A stretch of DNA of 7,889 nucleotides. Origin: Glaciecola sp. UBA983 (GTDB lineage: Bacteria > Pseudomonadota > Gammaproteobacteria > Enterobacterales > Alteromonadaceae). Positions 1 to 6,077 of the stretch are shown piece by piece. The DNA is taken from assembly GCA_002292215.1 (NCBI GenBank), contig DBBN01000095.1, forward strand, positions 1-7,889, in the 5' to 3' direction. The notes beneath the pieces are model-generated. The model was not told where the DNA came from and ran no database searches. It saw only the letters and a list, made by a program, of their open reading frames with translations. How positions within the stretch are numbered: position 1 is the first letter of the stretch; every line of letters begins with the position of its first letter. A program made the translations under genes and the position numbers.

Positions 1-610
1 TACTGGTGAAAATTTTGCAGAATTACTAGATCAAAGCTTTCAAGAAATGGCAAGTATTGAAGGTTCAGTAGTATCTGGAACAGTTTTATCAATTGAAAAA
101 GATATGATTTTAATAGACGTAGGACTTAAATCTGAAGGAAGAGTCTCCTTAAGAGAGTTTGGAAATAGTGAAGATGACATTCAAATTAAGTCAGGTGATA
201 TAGTTGAAGTCTATATTGAAAGATTAGAAGATATAAATGGGCATGCTGTTTTAAGTCGTGAGAAAGCAAAAAGAGAAGAATCATGGATTAACTTAGAAAA
301 GGCTCTTGAAGAACAAAAGAGGGTTAACGGGGTTATATTTGGGAAAGTTAAAGGCGGTTTTACAGTTGATCTTGAAGGTGCAACTGCTTTTTTACCAGGA
401 AGTCAAGTTGACATTAGACCAATAAAAGACTTGGGTGCTTTAATGGGTACTCCTCAACCATTTCAAATTTTAAAAATGGATAGAAGAAGAGGTAATATCG
501 TAGTTTCAAGAAGAGCTGTACTTGAAGATAGTAGAGCTGAAGCTAAATCTGAACTAGTTGCAAATTTACAAGAAGGTCAAGTGTTACAAGGTATTATCAA
601 AAATATAACC
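1..610. other. Compositionally foreign 5' segment of rpsA (alphaproteobacterial-like)
   Basis: This stretch differs sharply from the rest of the gene. By hand count, bases 1-120 hold 36 G/C (30%), against 29 of 60 (48%) at 1441-1500. Arginine is AGA or AGG in 12 of 13 codons up to base 535, whereas all 15 arginine codons from base 680 on are CGT or CGC. Five GGA glycine codons occur before ~410 and none after 600. The protein has segments I know from alphaproteobacterial S1, such as [27 protein letters not shown] and [10 protein letters not shown]. coli-type S1 has GSLVDVRP and FKVIKLDQKRNNVVVS at the same places. The right boundary is uncertain, between about 535 and 680; 610 is my best guess. 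The cause is either assembly chimerism or recombination. Confidence 0.8.
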
Positions 611-1675
611 GATTATGGTGCGTTCGTTGACTTAGGTGGTGTTGATGGTTTACTACACATTACTGATATGGCTTGGAAACGCGTTAAGCACCCAAGTGAG
701 ATCGTTAATGTTGGTGACGAAATCAATGTTAAAGTACTTAAGTTTGACAAAGATAAGTCTCGTGTTTCATTAGGTATGAAGCAAATGGGTAACGATCCAT
801 GGCAAGAAATTGCTGCACGTTTCCCAGAGAACAGCCGTTTATCTGGTGCAGTAACTAACCTAACTGACTATGGTTGTTTCGTAGAAATTGAAGACGGTGT
901 AGAAGGTCTTGTACACGTTTCTGAAATGGATTGGACTAACAAAAACATCCACCCATCTAAAGTTGTTAACTTAGGTGATGTGGTTGAAGTAATGGTTCTT
1001 GAAATTGACGAAGAGCGTCGTCGTATCTCTCTAGGTCTTAAGCAATGTATCCCGAACCCATGGGAAGAGTTTGCTAAGTCATACAATAAAGGCGATAAAG
1101 TATCTGGTAAGATCAAGTCAATCACTGACTTTGGTATCTTCATCGGTCTTGACGGCGGCATTGATGGTCTAGTTCACTTATCTGACATCGCTTGGAATAA
1201 GACTGGCGAAGAAGCGGTACGTGACTTTAAGAAAGGTGATGAAATTCACGCAGTAGTATTACAAGTTGATCCAGAGCGTGAGCGTATCTCTCTTGGCGTT
1301 AAGCAAATTGATGAAGACCCGTTCAATCAGTATCTAGCTGATTTCACTAAAGGTACAATTGTCACTGGTACTATCACAGCTGCTGATGCTAAAGGTGTTA
1401 CTGTACACTTAGCTGACGAAGTTGAAGGTTATATCCGTGTTGGCGATTTATCTCGTGACCGTGTTGAAGACGCCTCTGAAGTTGTCACTGTTGGTGATAG
1501 CATTGAAGCTAAATACACTGGCGTTGACCGTAAGAATCGCGTTGTTACTCTATCTGTTAAGGCGAAAGACCAAGCAGAAGAGAAAGATGCACTTGAGAAA
1601 GTCAATCAAACAAATGATGACCAAGGTTCAACTAACGCAATGGCAGAAGCTTTCAAAGCAGCCAAAGGCGAGTAA
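1..1675 (+). CDS. rpsA: 30S ribosomal protein S1, 5' end missing (runs in from left edge)
   Basis: S1 binds mRNA on the 30S subunit and helps load structured or weak-SD messages. The reading frame is open from base 2, and the residues there ([13 protein letters not shown]) align with the N-terminus of E. coli S1. The Met at base 47 is therefore internal (about residue 16), and the true start lies one or more codons off the window. The 557 visible residues cover all six OB-fold repeats, at roughly 21-87, 105-171, 192-260, 277-347, 364-434 and 451-520. Repeats 3-5 carry the typical [21 protein letters not shown] and [12 protein letters not shown] segments. The C-terminus [13 protein letters not shown] is the gammaproteobacterial form. 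The gene is a mosaic: residues 1 to ~200 are alphaproteobacterial in type and codon use, and the rest is gammaproteobacterial (see the segment entry). The S1 identity is certain; whether this exact protein exists in a cell is not. Confidence 0.95.
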   Translation, partial: TGENFAELLDQSFQEMASIEGSVVSGTVLSIEKDMILIDVGLKSEGRVSLREFGNSEDDIQIKSGDIVEVYIERLEDINGHAVLSREKAKREESWINLEKALEEQKRVNGVIFGKVKGGFTVDLEGATAFLPGSQVDIRPIKDLGALMGTPQPFQILKMDRRRGNIVVSRRAVLEDSRAEAKSELVANLQEGQVLQGIIKNITDYGAFVDLGGVDGLLHITDMAWKRVKHPSEIVNVGDEINVKVLKFDKDKSRVSLGMKQMGNDPWQEIAARFPENSRLSGAVTNLTDYGCFVEIEDGVEGLVHVSEMDWTNKNIHPSKVVNLGDVVEVMVLEIDEERRRISLGLKQCIPNPWEEFAKSYNKGDKVSGKIKSITDFGIFIGLDGGIDGLVHLSDIAWNKTGEEAVRDFKKGDEIHAVVLQVDPERERISLGVKQIDEDPFNQYLADFTKGTIVTGTITAADAKGVTVHLADEVEGYIRVGDLSRDRVEDASEVVTVGDSIEAKYTGVDRKNRVVTLSVKAKDQAEEKDALEKVNQTNDDQGSTNAMAEAFKAAKGE

Positions 1676-1694
1676 TCTTTTAGTCTGAAAATAT

Positions 1695-1735
1695 AAAGGT
1701 GTAACAGCAACTTAACTTGCGTTACACCTTTTTTT
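1695..1735 (+). terminator. Rho-independent terminator after rpsA
   Basis: The stem AAAGGTGTAAC (1695-1705) pairs perfectly with GTTACACCTTT (1721-1731). Above a single bulged A it continues with GCAA (1707-1710) against TTGC (1717-1720), closing a 6-base loop. A run of seven T (1729-1735) overlaps and follows the stem. It lies 20 bp past the rpsA stop and should end most rpsA transcription before ihfB, which then needs its own promoter or readthrough. Confidence 0.92.
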
Positions 1736-1786
1736 CTGTAACTCTTATAAGACACAACAATTATTTAGCTAAATAAGGCTCCAATA

Positions 1787-2068
1787 ATGACTAAATCCGA
1801 ATTGATCGAAAAACTTATGTCTAGCTATGACGAAGTACAGACTCGTGATATTGAAGTTGCAGTAAAAGAATTATTAGAGTTCATGGCGCAAACATTACAG
1901 CGCGGTGAACGAATTGAAATTAGAGGTTTCGGTAGCTTTTCTTTGCATTATCGTGCCCCTCGTACTGGTCGTAATCCAAAGACCGGTGAATTGGTCGAAT
2001 TGACGGGCAAATACGTTCCGCATTTTAAACCAGGAAAAGAATTACGAGATCGCGTAGATTTTTCTTAA
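1787..2068 (+). CDS. ihfB: Integration host factor subunit beta (IHF-beta)
   Basis: IHF-beta pairs with IHF-alpha (not in this window) to form a nucleoid protein that bends DNA sharply at specific sites. It serves replication, recombination and sigma-54 promoters. At 93 residues it has the normal length. It carries the DNABII signature RGFGSF (46-51) and the DNA-gripping beta-arm [13 protein letters not shown] (56-68), whose tip proline P64 intercalates in the minor groove. It also has the C-terminal [14 protein letters not shown] typical of the beta rather than the alpha or HU chain. R46, which helps the beta subunit read specific sites, is present. The ATG is supported by TAAGG at 1774-1778, eight bases upstream. 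It follows rpsA as in many proteobacteria, separated by a strong terminator, and its stop is 25 bp before lapA, suggesting it heads the lapA-lapB-pyrF operon. Confidence 0.97.
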   Translation: MTKSELIEKLMSSYDEVQTRDIEVAVKELLEFMAQTLQRGERIEIRGFGSFSLHYRAPRTGRNPKTGELVELTGKYVPHFKPGKELRDRVDFS

Positions 2069-2082
2069 TTCAGCGTAACAAA

Positions 2083-2087
2083 AGGGA
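2083..2087 (+). promoter_or_regulatory. Ribosome binding site that fixes the GTG start of lapA
   Basis: AGGGA sits six bases before the GTG at 2094. The next in-frame ATG is at codon 45 and would remove the first membrane segment, so the GTG start is well supported. Confidence 0.75.
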
Positions 2088-2093
2088 CAAATT

Positions 2094-2351
2094 GTGAAGG
2101 GATTATTTACTTTTTTAGTACTCATCATCGTACTCGTTATCGCGATTATCATTGGCTCACGAAATCAAGAGCTGATCACCATTAACTATTTGATTGCACA
2201 ATCTGAATTACGTGAATCAACGTTAATGGCTATTATTTTATCCTTAGGGATTGTCATCGGGATGTTGACAATGTTTGGTAGTTGGTTAAAGTTATCTTGG
2301 CAAGTGAAAAGCCTTAAAAACCAAGTAAAGCGTTTATCAAAAGAAGACTAA
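2094..2351 (+). CDS. lapA: Lipopolysaccharide assembly protein A (LapA/YciS family, DUF1049)
   Basis: LapA is a small inner-membrane protein that works beside LapB in lipopolysaccharide assembly and control of LpxC. The 85-residue product starts with GTG. It has a first membrane segment at about 3-21, a short periplasmic hairpin with the family motif NYLIAQSE (31-38), and a second membrane segment at about 43-64. A basic amphipathic tail (66-83) that may form a coiled coil in the cytoplasm follows. E. coli LapA is 102 residues; this one lacks the variable C-terminal extension. Its stop is only 6 bp before lapB, so the two are probably translationally coupled. Assignment rests on topology, the NYLLAQ-like motif and its fixed position before lapB. 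Confidence 0.93.
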   Translation: MKGLFTFLVLIIVLVIAIIIGSRNQELITINYLIAQSELRESTLMAIILSLGIVIGMLTMFGSWLKLSWQVKSLKNQVKRLSKED

Positions 2352-2357
2352 TCAACC

Positions 2358-3527
2358 ATGCTTGAATTGTTGTTTTTACTGCTCCCCGTTGCAGCAGGTT
2401 ATGGCTGGATGATGGGGCGAAACAGTGTACGCAATGCCCAACGTAAACAATCAAGCATCCTCTCCAAACACTATTATAAAGGCCTTAATTTTCTATTATC
2501 TGATCAACCTGACAAAGCGGTTGATACCCTGATAAAAATGATTTCATTAAACAATGATACGGTTGAAACCCACATTGCGATGGGCAATTTTTTCCGTCAC
2601 CGTGGCGAGTTAGACCGAGCGATCCGCATTCACCAAAACTTAGTTAGTCGTGATGAACTCCAAGGCACTCCACGTGAAAATGCATTAAGTGAGCTCGGAC
2701 GCGATTACATGTTGGCAGGCTTTTTAGAGCGTGCTGAAAACTCATATTTAAAACTGCTCGATAGCGATAAGCATCGTCCTGCAGCACAACAATATCTTTT
2801 TGAGATATATCAAACCACTAAAGAGTGGGATAAGGCCATAGATTTATCTCAACGTATGCTCAGTGTTGATGACCAGCAACCCGAAGTAGCACACCAGTTG
2901 TCCCATTTTTATTGCGAAAAAGCCCAGCAGTTCGTTAAACTTAGCGATTACTCTAATGCCATTCCTTTTTTACATAAATCTATTGATGTTGATGAACACG
3001 CAGTACGTCCTTGGTTAATGCTAGGGCGCATTTATATCGAGTCGCAAGAATACCAAAAAGCAGCCGATGCTTTAAACCAAGTACCGAGCAGAGACATTAC
3101 GTGGTTCTCAGAGGCCGTTCCTCTATTAGAGCAATGCTCGGCAGCCCTAAACGATGATGATTTGTTAGAAAGCAGTTTAGCCCCGTATTGGCAGGTCTGT
3201 GCCACCTCTTACTTAGCTAAGGTGAAATTATCAGCCAAACGTGGCGAAGATAAAGAAGCAACTCAAATCTTACTCGAACAGTTAAAACAAAAACCAACTA
3301 TGCGTGGGTTTAAAACCTTGTTAGGGTTTTTTGTCGAGCAACAAGATGACGAACAAATTCAAAATAGCTTAGCCTTACTGGCAGACCTAGTAGAAAAACA
3401 AATCCAATCCAGACCTAAGTACCGCTGTATTAAATGTGGATTTTCTGGTCGTCAGGTGTATTGGTTATGTCCAGCCTGTAAACATTGGAGTGTTGTAAAG
3501 CCTATCAAAGGACTCGATGGGGAATAA
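2358..3527 (+). CDS. lapB: Lipopolysaccharide assembly protein B (LapB/YciM), TPR and rubredoxin-like protein
   Basis: LapB is an inner-membrane-anchored adaptor that presents LpxC, the committed enzyme of lipid A synthesis, to the FtsH protease, so balancing lipopolysaccharide against phospholipid. The length, 389 residues, equals that of E. coli LapB. Residues 1-18 form a single N-terminal membrane anchor. Residues ~34-340 are TPR helical repeats, with recognisable units around NFLLSDQPDKAVDTLIKMI, NFFRHRGELDRAIRIHQNL and WLMLGRIYIESQEYQKAADA. The C-terminus is a rubredoxin-like metal knuckle with C357, C360, C371 and C374 (CIKC...CPAC), the same positions as in E. coli. A weak AGAAG lies inside the end of lapA, so coupling to lapA translation is likely. 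It is followed 23 bp later by pyrF. Confidence 0.97.
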   Translation: MLELLFLLLPVAAGYGWMMGRNSVRNAQRKQSSILSKHYYKGLNFLLSDQPDKAVDTLIKMISLNNDTVETHIAMGNFFRHRGELDRAIRIHQNLVSRDELQGTPRENALSELGRDYMLAGFLERAENSYLKLLDSDKHRPAAQQYLFEIYQTTKEWDKAIDLSQRMLSVDDQQPEVAHQLSHFYCEKAQQFVKLSDYSNAIPFLHKSIDVDEHAVRPWLMLGRIYIESQEYQKAADALNQVPSRDITWFSEAVPLLEQCSAALNDDDLLESSLAPYWQVCATSYLAKVKLSAKRGEDKEATQILLEQLKQKPTMRGFKTLLGFFVEQQDDEQIQNSLALLADLVEKQIQSRPKYRCIKCGFSGRQVYWLCPACKHWSVVKPIKGLDGE

Positions 3528-3550
3528 TTTAACCGTAAGAGAGTGTCTTA

Positions 3551-4249
3551 ATGTCCCATGACCCAAAAGTAGTTGTCGCCTGCGATTTTAATCAACTATC
3601 TGATTTGCATAATTTTGTCGATAAAGTGTCTCCTGATTTATGTAAATTAAAAATTGGCAAAGAAATGTTTACTTACTTTGGCCCTGAAGCTGTAAAGCCG
3701 TTGGTTGCCAAAGGTTTTGATGTGTTTTTAGATCTGAAATTTCATGATATCCCTAATACAGTCGCAAAAGCCTGTATTGCCGCTGCGGATCTTGGGGTGT
3801 GGATGATCAACGTGCATGCCAGTGGCGGGGCAAAAATGATGAGTCACGCGAAAGCTGGATTAGAACAATTTGGACAAGATGCGCCTAAGTTAATTGCCGT
3901 GACGGTGTTAACGTCTATGGATGAAGCTCAGTTACATCAAGTGACGCCGAATATTAGTATCGCTGAACAAGTAAATAAACTTGCATTATTAACCCAGTCA
4001 GCGGGGTTGGATGGGGTGGTATGTTCAGCGCAAGAAGCGGTGCAACTGCGTCAGATAGTCAATGATGAATTTTTACTAGTCACGCCAGGTATTCGTCCAG
4101 TGGGCAGTGATCAAGGCGACCAAATGCGTGTAATGACACCACCTCAAGCAATGTCTAGCGGTGTTAGCTACATGGTGATTGGCCGACCGATTACACAGTC
4201 AGCCAATCCTTATCAAACGCTATTGGATATCAACGCATCTATAGATTAA
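3551..4249 (+). CDS. pyrF: Orotidine 5'-phosphate decarboxylase
   Basis: PyrF decarboxylates OMP to UMP, the last step of de novo UMP synthesis in the cytosol. The 232-residue product has the bacterial group I length and a TIM-barrel layout. Visible active-site residues are D12, K34, the catalytic D61-x-K63-x-x-D66 (in [11 protein letters not shown]), the T178-P-G-I-R182 strand and the phosphate-binding VIGRPIT (209-215) with R212. GAGAG at 3539-3543 lies seven bases before the ATG. It closes the ihfB-lapA-lapB-pyrF cluster; the lapB-pyrF link is old and also seen in E. coli. Its stop codon lies inside the end of the convergent ald gene, and I find no intrinsic terminator after it. Confidence 0.98.
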   Translation: MSHDPKVVVACDFNQLSDLHNFVDKVSPDLCKLKIGKEMFTYFGPEAVKPLVAKGFDVFLDLKFHDIPNTVAKACIAAADLGVWMINVHASGGAKMMSHAKAGLEQFGQDAPKLIAVTVLTSMDEAQLHQVTPNISIAEQVNKLALLTQSAGLDGVVCSAQEAVQLRQIVNDEFLLVTPGIRPVGSDQGDQMRVMTPPQAMSSGVSYMVIGRPITQSANPYQTLLDINASID

Positions 4250-5369
4250 GGGCGGCAGTCGCTTCCATATACTCAAGGTTTAGACTTTCACCTAAAGCAT
4301 CAACTACCGCTTTATAGGTTACTAAGCCTTTGTGTACATTTAAGCCATTTAGCAAATGTGGGTCATCCAACATTGCTTGCTTAGGTCCTTTGTTTGCTAA
4401 CGCTAAACCAAACGGTAATGTCGCATTGTTTAACGCCATTGTCGCGGTACGAGCCACGCCACCTGGCATGTTAGCAACACAATAATGTACTACATCATCA
4501 ATGATATAGACCGGATCTTGATGCGTTGTCGCTTTTGAAGTCGCAAAACAACCACCTTGGTCAATTGCAACATCCACTAATACAGACCCTTTCTTCATAT
4601 TCGCAATGTGTTCGCGGGTAAGTAATTTTGGCGCAGCTGCACCAGGAATTAATACTGCGCCAACGACTAAATCTGCCAGTTGGGTATAGTGTGCAATTGC
4701 ATCTGTAGTTGAATATACAGTGCGAACACGACCACCAAAAATATCATCTAGTTCACGTAAACGAGGTAATGAACGGTCTAAAATAGTGACTTCAGCACCT
4801 AGGCCAACCGCCATTTTTGCAGCATTTGTACCAACAACACCACCACCAATGATTACAACTTGACCTGGTGCAACACCGGGAACGCCACCCAATAATGTGC
4901 CGTTGCCGCCTTGGGCTTTTTCTAAATAATGTGCACCGGCTTGAATTGCCATGCGGCCAGCCACCTCGCTCATTGGAGCAAGTAATGGTAATGCACCAAA
5001 TTTATCAGTCACAGTCTCGTAGGCAATACAGGTTGCTTTTGATTCTACTAATAACTGAGTTTGGGTTGGATCAGGTGCTAAATGTAAATAGGTATACAAC
5101 AACTGGCCTTCACGTAACATTTTACATTCATTAGGCTGGGGCTCTTTAACTTTAACAATCATTTCCGCTTCAGCAAAGATGGCTTCTGCGCTGTCAATTA
5201 TTGCTGCACCGGCTAATGAGTAGTCTTCATCAGTAAAGCCAATACCAGCACCTGCTTGTGTTTCTACTAACACGGTGTGACCATGTTGCACAAACTCGTT
5301 AGCTGCGGCGGGGGTTAAGCCAACACGGTATTCATGATTTTTTATTTCTTTAGGTACACCAATAATCAT
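4239..5369 (-). CDS. ald: Alanine dehydrogenase
   Basis: Ald reversibly converts L-alanine, water and NAD+ to pyruvate, ammonia and NADH, used mainly to burn alanine as a carbon and nitrogen source. The 376-residue product is the family length. Residues matching those that bind pyruvate and catalyse in characterised Ald are all present: R15, K75, H96 and D270. The NAD-binding Rossmann motif is GGGVVG (175-180), with the ribose-binding acidic D198 at the end of the second strand. The absence of a pyridine-nucleotide transhydrogenase membrane region argues against PntA. AGAGA (plus-strand positions 5377-5381) lies seven bases before the ATG. It is divergent from lrp, an arrangement known in Vibrio and relatives, which implies control by Lrp and alanine or leucine. 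It overlaps pyrF by 11 bp tail to tail. Confidence 0.97.
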   Translation of the reverse strand: MIIGVPKEIKNHEYRVGLTPAAANEFVQHGHTVLVETQAGAGIGFTDEDYSLAGAAIIDSAEAIFAEAEMIVKVKEPQPNECKMLREGQLLYTYLHLAPDPTQTQLLVESKATCIAYETVTDKFGALPLLAPMSEVAGRMAIQAGAHYLEKAQGGNGTLLGGVPGVAPGQVVIIGGGVVGTNAAKMAVGLGAEVTILDRSLPRLRELDDIFGGRVRTVYSTTDAIAHYTQLADLVVGAVLIPGAAAPKLLTREHIANMKKGSVLVDVAIDQGGCFATSKATTHQDPVYIIDDVVHYCVANMPGGVARTATMALNNATLPFGLALANKGPKQAMLDDPHLLNGLNVHKGLVTYKAVVDALGESLNLEYMEATAALNL

Positions 5370-5399
5370 TTGCCAATCTCTGTAATGGATAAAAAACCG

Positions 5400-5427
5400 A
5401 TTATATAGACTTTTGCATGGTGATAAA
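5400..5427 (-). promoter_or_regulatory. Candidate sigma-70 promoter of ald
   Basis: Read on the minus strand, a perfect TATAAT lies at 5405-5400, preceded at 16 bp by TTTATC (5427-5422; 3 of 6 to TTGACA). Transcription would start near 5393, giving a leader of about 24 bases. The weak -35 fits a gene that needs an activator. It is a pattern match in AT-rich DNA only. Confidence 0.5.
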
Positions 5428-5428
5428 T

Positions 5429-5456
5429 TTCTTATTTTTTAATTTTGCAGTATAAT
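5429..5456 (+). promoter_or_regulatory. Candidate sigma-70 promoter of lrp
   Basis: A perfect TATAAT at 5451-5456 follows TTCTTA (5429-5434; 3 of 6 to TTGACA) at 16 bp. The start would fall near 5463, leaving a leader of about 27 bases with no clear Shine-Dalgarno. The -10 is inside the candidate Lrp site, which would suit autorepression. Confidence 0.5.
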
Positions 5457-5462
5457 ATTTTG
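5448..5462 (+). promoter_or_regulatory. Candidate Lrp binding site over the lrp -10
   Basis: CAGTATAATATTTTG matches the E. coli Lrp consensus YAGHAWATTWTDCTR at 13 of 15 positions, failing only at 8 and 13. It lies between the two divergent genes and covers the lrp -10. Degenerate AT-rich consensus sites arise easily by chance, so placement supports it more than the score does. Confidence 0.45.
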
Positions 5463-5488
5463 AAAATTACCGATATGGCAAAATATTA
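5453..5488. repeat. 10-bp inverted repeat before lrp
   Basis: TAATATTTTG (5453-5462) and its exact reverse complement CAAAATATTA (5479-5488) flank a 16-base spacer, with half-site centres 26 bp apart. The left arm overlaps the lrp -10 and the Lrp-like site; the right arm ends two bases before the lrp ATG. It may be a two-site operator for a dimeric regulator. With a start near 5463 the left arm would not be transcribed, so an RNA hairpin is less likely. Confidence 0.5.
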
Positions 5489-5489
5489 A

Positions 5490-5981
5490 ATGTTGATAAA
5501 AACACCAAAACACATAGATAACCTAGATCGTGCAATATTAAATGCGCTACAAACCGATGGGCGGATGTCGAATGTCGATTTGGCTAATCAAATTGGCTTA
5601 AGTCCTTCTCCGTGCCTTGAACGAGTAAAGCGTCTTGAACAACAAGGCTATATCACGGGTTATAGTGCCAGTGTTGATCCGGTCAAACTGGGTGCTGCGA
5701 TGTTGGTGTTTGTTGAGATCTCATTATCAAAAACTTCACCGGACATATTTGCAGATTTTTCAGCGGCGGTTCAGCAACAAGATGATATACAAGAGTGTCA
5801 TTTGGTATCGGGTAACTTTGATTTTTTATTAAAAACCCGTGTGGCGGATATGGCTAGTTACCGTAAATTGTTAGGAGATACATTATTGCGTTTGCCGGGT
5901 GTAAGAGAATCAAGGAGTTATGTCGTAATGGAAGAGGTTAAACATTCAAATAAAATTAAAATCAATATTACTGGCCGTTAA
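5490..5981 (+). CDS. lrp: Leucine-responsive regulatory protein (Lrp/AsnC family)
   Basis: Lrp is a global regulator of amino-acid metabolism that wraps DNA as octamers and hexadecamers and responds to leucine or alanine. The 163-residue product is close to E. coli Lrp (164) in length and sequence. It has an N-terminal winged HTH (about 12-58) with NVDLANQIGLSPSPCLERVKRLE, then a RAM effector domain (about 68-150) with ECHLVSGNFDFLLKTRV and YRKLLGDTLLRLPGV. The effector-pocket aspartate of E. coli Lrp corresponds to D111 here. The ATG is the only good start upstream of the HTH, although no Shine-Dalgarno is visible; a TTG follows directly. Its place between divergent ald and downstream ftsK matches other gammaproteobacteria. 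The strong similarity and the lrp-ftsK linkage favour true Lrp over a local AsnC-type regulator. Confidence 0.95.
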   Translation: MLIKTPKHIDNLDRAILNALQTDGRMSNVDLANQIGLSPSPCLERVKRLEQQGYITGYSASVDPVKLGAAMLVFVEISLSKTSPDIFADFSAAVQQQDDIQECHLVSGNFDFLLKTRVADMASYRKLLGDTLLRLPGVRESRSYVVMEEVKHSNKIKINITGR

Positions 5982-5996
5982 TTTGAGCATAAGCTG

Positions 5997-6017
5997 TGGT
6001 AGAATATTGAATATAAT
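5997..6017 (+). promoter_or_regulatory. Candidate ftsK promoter with extended -10
   Basis: TGGTAGAAT (5997-6005) fits the extended -10 form TGnTATAAT with one mismatch and needs no good -35; none is visible. A second, perfect TATAAT lies at 6012-6017 but has no -35 at the right distance. Either could give ftsK a promoter apart from readthrough from lrp, since no terminator separates the two genes. Confidence 0.35.
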
Positions 6018-6034
6018 AAATATAGTCAAACTAA

Positions 6035-6055
6035 CTGGTTTTTTCCCTCAACCAG
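6035..6055 (+). other. Hairpin in the ftsK leader
   Basis: CTGGTT (6035-6040) pairs with AACCAG (6050-6055) around the 9-base loop TTTTCCCTC, 22 bp before the ftsK start. There is no T-run after the stem, so it is not an intrinsic terminator. The CTG and CAG ends are 15 bases apart, too far for a LexA box. Its role is unknown. Confidence 0.4.
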
Positions 6056-6077
6056 ATGTATTAATGTTAGGTAGATA

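Noticed and set aside
47..49. Taking ATG at base 47 as the rpsA start
   Set aside because: The frame stays open to base 2 and those codons align with the N-terminus of S1, so this Met is internal.
868..1161. Minus-strand 97-codon open frame inside rpsA
   Set aside because: Antisense to conserved S1 repeats, serine/threonine-rich shadow composition, no ribosome site and no family resemblance.
1422..1688. Plus-strand open frame overlapping the end of rpsA in another frame
   Set aside because: Out-of-frame shadow of the S1 C-terminus; the product is low-complexity and lacks a start signal.
1717..1751. Promoter for ihfB using TATAAG (1746-1751)
   Set aside because: The -10 is fair, but no -35 lies at 16-18 bp (TTACAC at 18 bp matches only 2 of 6) and TTGCGT is 23 bp away inside the terminator stem; too weak to list.
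4868..5134. Plus-strand open frame opposite ald
   Set aside because: Lies wholly antisense to the conserved NAD-binding and catalytic part of ald; no supporting signal.
5635..5832. Plus-strand 65-codon open frame inside lrp
   Set aside because: Alternate-frame shadow of the Lrp RAM domain.
6035..6055. LexA (SOS) box before ftsK, since E. coli ftsK is SOS-linked
   Set aside because: CTG and CAG are separated by 15 bases, not the 10 required, and the interior lacks the alternating TA pattern.
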